64,000 bases of DNA from Granulosicoccaceae bacterium. Its GTDB lineage: Bacteria; Pseudomonadota; Gammaproteobacteria; Granulosicoccales; Granulosicoccaceae. The DNA lies in the NCBI GenBank assembly GCA_020629835.1, contig JAHDCO010000010.1, positions 1-64,000 of the forward strand, in the 5' to 3' direction. Made by a program: the position numbers and the translations under genes. Shown piece after piece: positions 17,250 to 25,940 of this stretch; the stretch's first letter is position 1; every line of letters starts with the position of its first letter. The notes below the pieces were generated by a model that ran no database searches, had not been told where the DNA came from, and saw nothing but the letters and a program-made list of their open reading frames with translations.

Positions 17250-18437
17250 TTATAAAACGGCTGCTATGGCTGCTGCTAACGCGTCCATATCGGACTCCTC
17301 ATCGGGCAGGCCGGCAACATTGATACGTCCGTCACCCACGATGTAAATCCCGTTATCAGCGCGGAGTTTCTCGATCTGTTCTGCGTTAAGCGGCAAGCGA
17401 CTGAACATGCCCTTTTGGTGAGCGATGAAGTCGAAACGATCTGAGTTTGTACGCCGTCGCAGGGCGTCTGAAAATGCGTGTCGTAACGAAATCATTCGCA
17501 CGCGCATCGCTTCCAGCTCTTCTCGCCAATTGGCGTTATAGGAATCATCAACCAGAACCATTTCCACCACGTGTGCACCGTGATCCGGTGGCATGGAATA
17601 GTTAGACCGAATGAGTCCGGATAAGTTGGCTAATGCGGTATCGGCTTCCGCGGCATTGCGTCCGACCAGTAGTGCCGCACCCACGCGTTCGCGATACAGG
17701 CCGAGGTTCTTCGAGCAACTGGCAGCAATCAGCATTTCAGGCAGTTTGTCGGCCATTGAGCGAATAGCCCATGCATCTTCTTCAAGCCCATCACCAAATC
17801 CCTGGTACGCGACATCAACGAATGGCATCAGCGATTGGTCGATGAGTAACTGGGTGACCTGATCCCACTGCTCATGGGTCAGATCAGCACCCGTCGGGTT
17901 ATGACAGCAGCCGTGCAGCAAAACAATATCCCCGGGTTTTGCTGCTTTGAGCGCATCGATCATGGCATCAAAACTTACGCTGCTGTTATCGGCATCGTAG
18001 TACGGGTAAGTGGCTAGCTTAGCGCCTGCCGCGGATAACAAGGGCAGGTGGTTTGGCCATGTGGGGTCGGATACCCAAATGGTGGCGTCGGGTCTTGCAC
18101 TGGTGATGAGGTCTGCCAGTATGCGCAACGCGCCGCTACCACCGGGTGCCTGTGCACTTCGAATTCTAGACTTATCGGCTTCGCTACCAAACACGGTTTC
18201 TATCATGCGCTGGTTGAACGCAGGGCTACCCAATGGTCCAACGTAGGCTTTGGTGTCTTGTTCTTCGAGCAACTGGCCTTCAGCCGATTTCACCGCTTTC
18301 ATGACTGGGGTGGCCCCGTTGGCGTCTTTATAAATGCCAACGCCCAAATCCAGTTTGTCGGTTCGGGGGTCTTCACGGTAGGCCATCATTAATTTCAGGA
18401 TGGCATCGGGTTGTTTTGCCGGTAGCGTTTCAAACAT
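17250..18437 (-). CDS. Aromatic amino acid / aspartate aminotransferase
   Basis: Class I (Ia subgroup) PLP aminotransferase of 395 residues, like TyrB/PhhC/AspC. Seen are LDLGVGIYKD near the N terminus, YVGPLGSPAFNQ, the GCCHNPTGADLT loop, the PLP lysine in SCSKNLGLYRERVG, and a C-terminal RINVAGL with the carboxylate-binding Arg. The TyrB/PhhC type usually handles aromatic acids and aspartate with 2-oxoglutarate. It sits 73 bp downstream of a PheC-like binding protein on the same strand, which fits handling of aromatic compounds. Confidence 0.88.
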   Translation of the reverse strand: MFETLPAKQPDAILKLMMAYREDPRTDKLDLGVGIYKDANGATPVMKAVKSAEGQLLEEQDTKAYVGPLGSPAFNQRMIETVFGSEADKSRIRSAQAPGGSGALRILADLITSARPDATIWVSDPTWPNHLPLLSAAGAKLATYPYYDADNSSVSFDAMIDALKAAKPGDIVLLHGCCHNPTGADLTHEQWDQVTQLLIDQSLMPFVDVAYQGFGDGLEEDAWAIRSMADKLPEMLIAASCSKNLGLYRERVGAALLVGRNAAEADTALANLSGLIRSNYSMPPDHGAHVVEMVLVDDSYNANWREELEAMRVRMISLRHAFSDALRRRTNSDRFDFIAHQKGMFSRLPLNAEQIEKLRADNGIYIVGDGRINVAGLPDEESDMDALAAAIAAVL

Positions 18438-18510
18438 GGGTGTGCCCTGCGGTCACGTGCAAGTTGTTATTAGAAAGTGTTGAGTAAAACGAATTTGGAG
18501 GTACAGCAGC

Positions 18511-19299
18511 TCAGTTACTGAGCTGCCATTTTTTACCGAGTTCATCAAAGAAGCCACGCTCTTGCTTCAGTTTGATCCAGGTGTTTATGTAGTTGATCCA
18601 CACTTGATCATCCTGGGGTAGCAGCATTGCGATGGGGGTACGCGCTCGTGGCTGTTCAACCGGTACCACCATCATCTGTGGGTACTGCGCAACAAGTTTG
18701 TAGGCTTCGACGTTCGATGTGATGTGTGCATCGGCACGACCGGCTAATACTTCCTGGAAATCACGTGCAGGCGCTTCAATGATTTTGTGTTGAGCGTTAG
18801 GAAAGAAGTCTTTAACTTGCTGTTCCTGGGTGGTGCCCAAGGTGGCTGCAACGGTAACGTCAGCGTTATCGAGGTCTGCCCAATCGGTGAATTTGTCAGC
18901 GTTTTTGCTGAGCGTTAATGGCACGGTAGCTAACGAGAAATAACTGTTGGAGTATCCAGCGGCTTTTGCACGCCCGGCGCTGATGGAAGCACTACCGGTC
19001 ATGTGGTACTTGCCAGCGACAACGCCATTGACCAACGTTTTCCAATCAGTGGGTACAAACTCAAGCTCAACTTCCAGATCTTTGGCGAGTTCAGTCATGA
19101 CATCAATGTCGTAGCCTTTGTAAGTGTTTGTGGCTGGGTCTTTGATACTCATTGGGTTCCAGTCACCGGTGGTTCCTACTTTGAGCTTGCCGCTGGAGAG
19201 GATGTCTTCTAAAGCGGAATCGGCAACGGCAGGACTCAGCACGCTAACGCTAAGCGCGAGCGCCGCGGCTAGAGGCTTAAAAAAGGACGATAAGGACAT
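18511..19299 (-). CDS. PheC-like periplasmic solute-binding protein
   Basis: Periplasmic binding protein of 262 residues (SBP family 3) with a signal peptide ending AVADSALED. Several segments (SGKLKVGTTGDWNPMS, YDIDVMTELA, PTDWKTLV) resemble cyclohexadienyl dehydratase PheC as much as amino acid binding proteins. The carboxylate-binding Arg is present (Arg110 in SAGRAKA). The Asp that normally holds the ligand amino group is Ser195 (ITSNVEAY), while the aligned position of the PheC catalytic Glu is Glu198. It is divergent from the ABC ATPase and permease genes, so transport is the simplest role. The ligand may not be a standard amino acid. Confidence 0.8.
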   Translation of the reverse strand: MSLSSFFKPLAAALALSVSVLSPAVADSALEDILSSGKLKVGTTGDWNPMSIKDPATNTYKGYDIDVMTELAKDLEVELEFVPTDWKTLVNGVVAGKYHMTGSASISAGRAKAAGYSNSYFSLATVPLTLSKNADKFTDWADLDNADVTVAATLGTTQEQQVKDFFPNAQHKIIEAPARDFQEVLAGRADAHITSNVEAYKLVAQYPQMMVVPVEQPRARTPIAMLLPQDDQVWINYINTWIKLKQERGFFDELGKKWQLSN

Positions 19300-19401
19300 G
19301 ATTGAACACTCAGGTGTTGTGAATTTGCCCTTAGTATACCGCCTGCGTGAAATTACGCTCAGGCCTAAGAGTTTAGAGAGCGGTGAGCGTAGAATGGCCT
19401 G

Positions 19402-20175
19402 ATGACAAGCATCAAAACGGCGACTGCCAGCGAATCTGCACCCCTTATCGAAATGCGTGACGTGGTAAAGCGCTACGGCGACTTTGAGGCTCTTGGGGGC
19501 GTCTCGATATCGGTTAACAGTGGTCAGAGAGTGGTGGTTTGTGGGCCTTCAGGTTCCGGCAAGTCAACGCTGATTCGGTGTCTGAATCAACTTGAAAAAC
19601 ATGACGCAGGCGAGATTTTTATTGATGGTCAGCGCTTAAGCCAGCTCAGCGCATCGGGACTTCGAAAAATTCGAGCCGACGTTGGCATGGTGTTCCAGCA
19701 GTTCAATCTCTTTCCGCACCTGACGGTGTTGGAGAACTTAACGCTGGGGCCGATGCGCACTCGAAAACTCTCTGAAGACGCGGCTAGAAAGTTAGCGCTG
19801 GACCATCTTGAGAAAGTGCACATTCCGGAGCAGGCGAATAAGTACCCACGACAGTTGTCCGGCGGTCAGCAGCAGCGCGTGGCCATTGCGCGCAGCTTGT
19901 GCATGGAACCCAAAATCTTGCTGTTTGATGAACCCACCTCAGCACTGGATCCGGAAATGATCGTGGAAGTGTTGGATGTCATGGTGGAGCTAGCCAGCAC
20001 CGGGATTACCATGCTGGTGGTGACCCACGAGATGGGTTTTGCCAATCAGGTAGCCGATACCATTGTGTTCATGGACGGTGGCAAAATTGTGGAATCAAAC
20101 GATCCTGAAACGTTTTTTTCCAATCCTGCCAGTGAACGTGGGCGCGCATTTTTAAAGAAAATCCTTCGCCACTGA
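19402..20175 (+). CDS. Polar amino acid-type ABC transporter ATPase
   Basis: ABC ATPase of 257 residues in the GlnQ/HisP group. Walker A GPSGSGKST, Q-loop MVFQQFNLFPHLT, signature LSGGQQQR, Walker B ILLFDEPTSALD and the H-loop VVTHEMGF are all intact. It energises the permease encoded 62 bp downstream and probably works with the divergent PheC-like binding protein (102 bp between starts), giving a complete three-part importer. Confidence 0.92.
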   Translation: MTSIKTATASESAPLIEMRDVVKRYGDFEALGGVSISVNSGQRVVVCGPSGSGKSTLIRCLNQLEKHDAGEIFIDGQRLSQLSASGLRKIRADVGMVFQQFNLFPHLTVLENLTLGPMRTRKLSEDAARKLALDHLEKVHIPEQANKYPRQLSGGQQQRVAIARSLCMEPKILLFDEPTSALDPEMIVEVLDVMVELASTGITMLVVTHEMGFANQVADTIVFMDGGKIVESNDPETFFSNPASERGRAFLKKILRH

Positions 20176-20237
20176 GGCGCAGGTTTGCGTTCCCTTATGA
20201 CCCGCACTAAAGCCCTAAAGGCAAACCAGAGTTGAAT

Positions 20238-21017
20238 ATGTCTAAGCGATTGTCATCGATCATAGGGTGGGGCGTCTTTGTTGGTTTAGTGCTCATCGCC
20301 TGGTCGTTTTTGCGTACGCTGAACTGGGATGATTTGGCGTGGTACGTCGTGTCACCCAGTACCGAATCCGGCCGACAAAATTTAGCCTTCCTGATGGGCG
20401 GTGTGAAGTACACATTGCTCATGTCAATCACAGCGATCTGCATTTCAATTGTGCTGGGCTTGATCATCGCGTTACCCGGCTTATCACCATCGCCTAACGT
20501 TCGCATGATCAATCGGGTGTACGTGGAATTGGTGCGTGCTGTGCCCATACTGGTGCTGATTTTTTGGGTGTACTACGGGCTGCCCATCCTGCATGACGAC
20601 ATCAACATCAACGTGTTCTGGGCGGGTGTTATTGCGCTAGCGTTATCCGACAGTGCGTTTGAAGCAGAGATTTTCAGAGCCGGTATCCAGTCAATCGATA
20701 AGGGCCAACTCGAAGCGGCAGACAGTATTGGCTTGGGATACTTTGGCCGGTTGCGCTACGTCATATTGCCTCAAGCCATTCGCCGTATCCTGCCGCCCTT
20801 GGGTAATCAGCTGGTTTACATGCTGAAGATGTCGTCGCTGGTATCGGTTATTGGTATGGAAGAACTCACCCGCCGAGCGAATGAATTGGTGGTCTCCACT
20901 TACCGCCCGTTGGAGATTTATACGGTGCTGGTACTGGAGTATCTGGTGTTGATTTTGATCGTATCGGCAGGTGTGCGCTGGCTTGAAAGAAAGCTTCAGG
21001 CTAACGAGTCGGTGTAG
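20238..21017 (+). CDS. Polar amino acid-type ABC transporter permease
   Basis: HisM-type inner-membrane permease of 259 residues with an N-terminal helix, a large core of about five helices, and the EAA loop ATPase contact (EAADSIGLGYFGRLRYVILPQAIRR region). ATG 20238 is chosen; a TTG two codons upstream is also in frame. Only one permease gene is present, so the channel is probably a homodimer. It follows the ATPase gene on the same strand. Confidence 0.92.
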   Translation: MSKRLSSIIGWGVFVGLVLIAWSFLRTLNWDDLAWYVVSPSTESGRQNLAFLMGGVKYTLLMSITAICISIVLGLIIALPGLSPSPNVRMINRVYVELVRAVPILVLIFWVYYGLPILHDDININVFWAGVIALALSDSAFEAEIFRAGIQSIDKGQLEAADSIGLGYFGRLRYVILPQAIRRILPPLGNQLVYMLKMSSLVSVIGMEELTRRANELVVSTYRPLEIYTVLVLEYLVLILIVSAGVRWLERKLQANESV

Positions 21018-21388
21018 TCACTGGTCTGTGTACCCATGTGCTCAAGGCGATAAAAAAAGCCGAGAGCATAGCTCCCGGCTTCCTCAGGTGATCCGTTGGC
21101 ATTAGCCCCGGTGTCGTTGCAGGCAATCTCTGACGTGAGGACTGCTGCGTACCATTCTTCGCGATGGCTTACGAATGTTAACGACTGTGTTGGGCAATGC
21201 TTTTTATGCGCATCCACTGAACTGCGCAACGTGTGGCATTCATAGGCACAAAAATGCGGAGCGGTTGATTCCTAAGCCCGTTAATGATGACTCGCCCGCA
21301 GATACCTAAAAGCCAGCGTTTGTGCGGTTGTAGCTGTTTTTCAACAAAGCTGTGCAGTGCATCAAACCGACGGTTTAAACGCTCGTGA
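21018..21388 (-). other. 371-bp stretch without a convincing gene
   Basis: Lies between the permease and the acidic membrane protein genes, which converge. It contains a strong minus-strand terminator at the permease end. Open frames in it are short, overlap flanking genes and lack good ribosome sites. A possible minus-strand promoter (TTGCGC, 17 bp, TAAAAA around 21200-21230) would give an RNA of about 150 nt ending at the terminator. The DNA may instead be just the 3' untranslated region of the acidic protein gene. Confidence 0.4.
21052..21081 (-). terminator. Rho-independent terminator on the minus strand
   Basis: On the minus strand AAGCCGGGAGC, loop TAT, GCTCTCGGCTT is followed by TTTTT. 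A G-T pair in the middle forms only on this strand, so it ends minus-strand transcripts about 310 bp beyond the acidic protein gene. Confidence 0.85.
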
Positions 21389-23287
21389 TTAAGCGGATAA
21401 ACTACTGAGTCTTTCCACCGCACCACGAGCATTAACTGCCCGTACTTTGGCCACTTCGCGATAGCCGCGATTTGACAAAGCTTGCGCGTACCACCGGTTG
21501 GCTAGAAACAACGGCACGAGTAATGTACCCACCACGGCAAGCGCCGCAAAGCCGATGGGCCACAGGGCGGCGTTACCGGCGGCGGCTGTCGGTGCGTCGA
21601 GCCATTGGATACCGGTAATCAGTAAGCCGGTAGCCAATACGGCCCACAAAATTAGGTACATCAGTGCGGTGCCCGGCAAACGCTTGACCAACAGCCAGGG
21701 CAGCGTGAAAAACATGGCTGCCCAGCTGAGCCCGTCTTTTACTGCGCGTGTGTCCTTGGAGTTTCGAAACACCCGGAAAACGGCTCCGCGACCGTCCAGT
21801 AACGAGGAAGCGGTCTCTTCGCCGCGTAAACTCGAAGGCCCCAGTTCAGCGCCAGAGCCTGGTTTGATAGCGTCGATTGCACCGGCCCCCGCTGCCGAGT
21901 AATCGGTTGACACCGGCGTCTGCGCGGAAGGTGCCTTTAGTTGGCTCGCCGTTGCGGGCAGGACCGGCAAAGCGTTATCAATGGCATCGGCCGCTGGAAC
22001 ATCGGTGGGCAACCAGGTATCCGCCTGCCGTTCCAGATCTTCGGTTAGCGAGTCTTTTTCGGGGATAACTGAATCAAGGTCGTCGTATACAACCGGCTGC
22101 GTTGGTTGCAGGGTGTTATCCAGAAACGCCATATCGTCGCTGTTGCTGGCGTCTGGCTCATGATGCGTGTGGACCTGACCGGTTAAATCGAGCTCGGTGT
22201 TGTCCAGCGTTTGGCCAGAGGTGTCCTGCGTTGTGAATTTTGCTTTTTCTGTCTGATTTGATTCTGCTTGATCTGATTCTATGGTGAGATCCGCATCCGG
22301 GAAGCTTGTTAAAAATCCGGATTCCGGCAGTTGAGTATCATCGGGGCCTGCGTCAGGCGCAGAGTCAGAATCTTCGTCAGCGTCCGAGGGCAGCGAACCA
22401 TCTGCGGTCAATGTCGCTTCAAAGGCGTTCGCTTCATCTTCGAAGGTGTACGGTTTGACGTCTTCAAAGGGCTTATCAACGGCGTTGGTGGCAGGTTCAT
22501 CCTCGGCGGCGTTGTCTTCTGCATCTTGCTCTGCTCGCTTACGGATTCGTTCTGAGGCCATCGCCGCCAGAGAGGAGATTTCAGGGTCGATCGCAGAATA
22601 GCCCTCAGACCCAGACGTACTTGCCGAGCTAAACCCATCGGGTAAGGCAGAAGGCGGTGTTTTGCCGAGGTCCATCGCCGGTTGCGTAGCGCCGGGTTTG
22701 GGGTCTTCCTCTGCGGCTTCCTCTTCCGCTTCCAGGGCTTTACTTAAAGCGCTTGCATCCAGTTCCAGCAAAAAGTCTTCGGACAAATCCTCGGCCGAGT
22801 CGGAATTGGAATCGGTAAATCCGCGGTTCGTTGATTGAACCACTTCATTCGCACCGAGACCTTTGTCCGACGTGCCAGCATCAAATACGTCAAAGTCTAT
22901 TGACCCGTCCGCATCATGATCCGAGGCTTTTTTCTGATCCGATTCGCCGGGTTTTGAGCCAGCGGATTTTTCACCCGCAAAGTAGGGTTTGATTGTTTCT
23001 GTGGGTTCAAAATCCAGGCTGGTCCCTGATTCCTGCCCGGATGCTGGTTCAGGTTCGGCTGTGTCCGCTTCCGTGTTGTCGTTGCTTTGGCTGCTGGGAA
23101 TAAACGGCAATGGCTCCCCATTCGCCTGAAGCTCAAGCAACTCCTCGACACGAAGATTTTTATAAAGAAAGCGCGCTTCGTCGTGATCATCACGGGCCAG
23201 GGCGCAGGCACGATTCCACAGCTCTTGATTACGACGGTCGCTGTTCAGCTCATCCGAGGCGAATTGATAGAGTTCTTCGTCGATCAT
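21389..23287 (-). CDS. Large acidic protein with C-terminal membrane domain
   Basis: Protein of 632 residues. The first 50 are a compact helical segment (LYQFASDELNSDRRNQELWN, then ARDDHDEARFLYKNLRVEELL). Residues about 60-480 are low-complexity, rich in Asp, Glu, Ser and Thr, and look disordered. The last 110 residues hold membrane helices (MFFTLPWLLVKRLPGTALMY, then two more) and end in ANRWYAQALSNRGY, which resembles the end of DUF2628 proteins. The cytoplasmic acidic part could bind basic partners. Function is unknown. A minus-strand terminator lies far downstream. Confidence 0.75.
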   Translation of the reverse strand: MIDEELYQFASDELNSDRRNQELWNRACALARDDHDEARFLYKNLRVEELLELQANGEPLPFIPSSQSNDNTEADTAEPEPASGQESGTSLDFEPTETIKPYFAGEKSAGSKPGESDQKKASDHDADGSIDFDVFDAGTSDKGLGANEVVQSTNRGFTDSNSDSAEDLSEDFLLELDASALSKALEAEEEAAEEDPKPGATQPAMDLGKTPPSALPDGFSSASTSGSEGYSAIDPEISSLAAMASERIRKRAEQDAEDNAAEDEPATNAVDKPFEDVKPYTFEDEANAFEATLTADGSLPSDADEDSDSAPDAGPDDTQLPESGFLTSFPDADLTIESDQAESNQTEKAKFTTQDTSGQTLDNTELDLTGQVHTHHEPDASNSDDMAFLDNTLQPTQPVVYDDLDSVIPEKDSLTEDLERQADTWLPTDVPAADAIDNALPVLPATASQLKAPSAQTPVSTDYSAAGAGAIDAIKPGSGAELGPSSLRGEETASSLLDGRGAVFRVFRNSKDTRAVKDGLSWAAMFFTLPWLLVKRLPGTALMYLILWAVLATGLLITGIQWLDAPTAAAGNAALWPIGFAALAVVGTLLVPLFLANRWYAQALSNRGYREVAKVRAVNARGAVERLSSLSA

Positions 23288-23436
23288 TGGGCGGAATTGT
23301 CTGTATTCATCTGTGAGAGTTTATGTCTACTGGTTCACGCACTCAAGGCGAAGTAGCAACCTTTTTCAGTAAGCGCTCTGGATTGTGATTTATACGGCAG
23401 CAAACTCGTTGTTTCAGCGCTAACCTCTGGCCCGTT

Positions 23437-23445
23437 AAGGGAGGA
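23437..23445 (+). promoter_or_regulatory. Ribosome binding site fixing a TTG start
   Basis: AAGGGAGGA lies 7 bp before TTG 23453, the start of the OmpA-like lipoprotein. It decides the start, because no ATG lies between it and the signal peptide. Confidence 0.75.
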
Positions 23446-23452
23446 TAGTACG

Positions 23453-24496
23453 TTGAGAACAGGGACAGCGCTGCTGATGTTAGCCACCAGCCTACTCGGT
23501 GGTTGCGCGTTATTACCATTGCCACAGCATCCGGCATCGGCCGAGCCGATTTCAGCCGGACAGCAAACATCGACATCCCCTGCAGACCTTTCAAGGCTCA
23601 ACGCACGCCAGAACCCCGCGTCGCCAAGCGATTTTTCCAAATCAGAATTCATTGCAGACGATTTCCTCAGTGCCATCGTACGCATTCCAACCTTCGTGCC
23701 AGGTGAAACGCTGTTCTCGGCCACGTTGCCCCGTACACGTTACGGCGAAATACTCATGTCTCGGCTACGAGATGCAGGCTTTGGGATTGTGCTGGGCCCG
23801 AATCCCGCGCTTCCGCAGCTCTCCTACGATGTCGAGCTGCCCAGAGGGCAAGGCGACGATTTGCACACCTTTTACGTCAGCCTGGGAGATGTGCACCTTA
23901 AACGCAGTTATGAAATTGTGATTGACCGCATTGCGCCGGTGACTGAGATGCTGATTGCCGGTGTCGACATCGGTAGCTTAAGACCGATGTCTTTAGCAAC
24001 CTCCGGTTCTCTGTCTTCCACCGTGCCACCGACGGCGGCTATGGATGTGCCCTCTCTGCGAGCTCGTATAGCTGGCGATTCAACATGGGATCCGCTTGAA
24101 CCGAATATGTACGAATCAAGGGAGTCCGTATACGATCCGTTGTTCGCTCATGCAGACGTTGAGTACCAGAAGCTCAGCTCGCAAGTGCTGGTATTTCCCA
24201 ATGACTCACTGGTGCTAGGCGAGCAGAATAAACAGTACTTGCGCAATCTGGCGACTGACTTCCAAGCCGAAAGCGACGTTGTCCGGGTGATCGGGTGTTC
24301 ACACGGCCGGACACAAATCGATGACGGTAACCAAAAGTTAGCGCGGGGCAGAGCTGCGCGAGTTCGTGAGGAGTTGTTGCTGGCCGGTGTCAACAGCCAT
24401 GCGATTTTGCACGAGGCCTGTTGGGCCAATGTGCACTTTGACGAAATGATGCCCAGGCGTGGCGTTGTCATCATGCACCTGCGAGGGCGCACTTAA
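23453..24496 (+). CDS. OmpA-like domain lipoprotein
   Basis: Lipoprotein of 347 residues. The signal peptide ends in a lipobox LLGGC (Cys at about 18). A TTG start is used, supported by a strong ribosome site. The middle region is unassigned. The last 110 residues resemble an OmpA C-terminal peptidoglycan-binding domain: VLVFPNDSLVLGEQNKQYLR, VIGCSHGRTQIDDGNQKLARGRA and the Arg-rich helix RVREELLLAGV. It probably links the outer membrane or a complex to the cell wall. The divergent neighbour (165 bp between starts) is the acidic membrane protein. Confidence 0.8.
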   Translation: MRTGTALLMLATSLLGGCALLPLPQHPASAEPISAGQQTSTSPADLSRLNARQNPASPSDFSKSEFIADDFLSAIVRIPTFVPGETLFSATLPRTRYGEILMSRLRDAGFGIVLGPNPALPQLSYDVELPRGQGDDLHTFYVSLGDVHLKRSYEIVIDRIAPVTEMLIAGVDIGSLRPMSLATSGSLSSTVPPTAAMDVPSLRARIAGDSTWDPLEPNMYESRESVYDPLFAHADVEYQKLSSQVLVFPNDSLVLGEQNKQYLRNLATDFQAESDVVRVIGCSHGRTQIDDGNQKLARGRAARVREELLLAGVNSHAILHEACWANVHFDEMMPRRGVVIMHLRGRT

Positions 24497-24523
24497 TCAG
24501 CGATTGAGGAGCGGTTTGTGAGA

Positions 24524-24850
24524 CTAATGCCCGGTGCTGGGGTGCAGTCGATAAAAACCATGCTCATCGCGCCGAAATTCGTTGGCAATAGCGGGATGCC
24601 GCAGCGGCTTATCCGAATGATCGGGCAGTAGATTCTGCTCTGACACATAAGCTTCGTAGGTGGATTTATCGTTCTCAGCGTATAGATGGTAGAACGGTTG
24701 ATCCTTTGCTGGACGAATATCCTCAGGTATGGCCTCGTACCATTCTTCGCTGTTAGAGAACTCAAGATCCACATCGAAGATTACTCCCCGAAATGGGAAT
24801 ACCCGGTGTTTGACGATTTGACCTAATCTGAATTTCGCGGTTCGCTGCAT
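24524..24850 (-). CDS. hspQ: Heat shock protein HspQ
   Basis: Small protein of 108 residues. The family core is FRLGQIVKHRVFPFRGVIFD, then SNSEEWYEAIPEDIRPAKDQ and PFYHLYAENDKSTYEAYVSE. In enterobacteria HspQ (YccV) is a heat-induced modulator of the Lon protease and of DnaA turnover. ATG 24850 starts just before this core. A longer open frame upstream has no family similarity and would overlap the divergent gene. A sigma-32 promoter was looked for and is not clear. The gene is convergent with the OmpA-like lipoprotein (27 bp between). Confidence 0.92.
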   Translation of the reverse strand: MQRTAKFRLGQIVKHRVFPFRGVIFDVDLEFSNSEEWYEAIPEDIRPAKDQPFYHLYAENDKSTYEAYVSEQNLLPDHSDKPLRHPAIANEFRRDEHGFYRLHPSTGH

Positions 24851-24962
24851 GGCAACTAGTGTATCGGGTTTCAGCTCAGTTGTTGATGCATCCGTGTTAC
24901 CTGGAGTTAAGCCGCCTTTAGGTATACTTCGAGCTTCTACTATTAAATTTATCAAGGCGCAC

Positions 24963-25940
24963 ATGACCGCTCTTTCTTTACGTTCTGGGGCCAGTATGCC
25001 CGCTGTGGGTTTGGGACTTTGGAAGATTCCAAAAGATCAGACGGCTGATGCTGTGGTGGAAGCCATTCGCGTCGGTTACCGTCATCTGGATTCTGCGTGC
25101 GATTACGGCAATGAAATTGAGGTTGGTCAGGGAATCGCACGGGCGATCGAAGAAGGGCTGTGCACTCGAGAAGATCTGTGGGTAACGTCTAAGCTTTGGA
25201 ACACGGATCATGCGCCAGAACATGTGGAACCTGCCCTCAATAAAACGCTGAGTGATTTGGGTTTGGACTACGTAGATCTTTACCTTATTCACTTTCCCAT
25301 AGCGTTAGCGCACGTACCCAACGATGTACGCTATCCGCCAGAGTGGTTGCATGAGCCGGATGCTGCTAACCCGGTGATGAAATTTGCCAACGTGCCCTTA
25401 GCCGATACCTGGAAAGGTATGGAAGCCATGGTGGATGCGGGTAAAGCGAAGCACATCGGCGTTTGTAATTACGGGGTATCTTTAATGCGCGACTTAACCA
25501 ACTATGCGCGCGTACAACCTTCTGTGTTGCAAATAGAATCTCATCCTTATCTAACGCAGGAAAAGCTTATTCGCTTTTGCCAGAGCAATGACATTGCAGT
25601 GACCGCGTTCTCACCATTGGCTGCGTTGTCTTACGTTGAGCTGGACATGGCGGGCATGGCCGATTCGGTTCTTACAGAACCCGCCGTTGTAAGCATTGCA
25701 GAGCGAGTGGGTAAAACGCCTGCGCAGGTCGTGTTGGCCTGGGGTGTTCAGCGCAACACGGCCATCATTCCAAAGACATCCAAGCCTGAACGTTTAGTCG
25801 AAAACCTGGATGTGTTTGACGTGGCTCTGACCGATGATGATATGCAGGCAATCAGCGCGTTGAATGCCAACCGCCGCTTTAATGATCCAGGCGTTTTCTG
25901 CGAGCTGGCGTTCAATACACCGTGCCCGATTTACGAGTGA
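24963..25940 (+). CDS. Aldo/keto reductase
   Basis: NADPH-dependent carbonyl reductase of 325 residues with a TIM-barrel fold. The catalytic tetrad is visible: Asp and Tyr in HLDSACDYGNE, Lys in VTSKLW, His in LIHFP. The cofactor motif IPKTSKPERLVEN is near the C terminus. The N terminus after ATG 24963 (MPAVGLGLWKIP) is typical of the AKR superfamily. The physiological substrate is unknown. Its last 10 bases overlap the end of the convergent thioesterase gene. Confidence 0.9.
   Translation: MTALSLRSGASMPAVGLGLWKIPKDQTADAVVEAIRVGYRHLDSACDYGNEIEVGQGIARAIEEGLCTREDLWVTSKLWNTDHAPEHVEPALNKTLSDLGLDYVDLYLIHFPIALAHVPNDVRYPPEWLHEPDAANPVMKFANVPLADTWKGMEAMVDAGKAKHIGVCNYGVSLMRDLTNYARVQPSVLQIESHPYLTQEKLIRFCQSNDIAVTAFSPLAALSYVELDMAGMADSVLTEPAVVSIAERVGKTPAQVVLAWGVQRNTAIIPKTSKPERLVENLDVFDVALTDDDMQAISALNANRRFNDPGVFCELAFNTPCPIYE

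Noticed and set aside
20996-21229. Minus-strand frame of 77 codons after the ABC permease
   Set aside because: It overlaps the permease end and runs through the terminator hairpin; no ribosome site.
21178-21432. Minus-strand frame of 84 codons, basic
   Set aside because: It overlaps the end of the acidic membrane protein gene by 44 bases and has no family-like pattern. Kept only as a remark in the gap entry.
24851-24964. N-terminal extension of HspQ by 38 residues
   Set aside because: The family core starts at the inner ATG, and the extension would run into the divergent reductase start.
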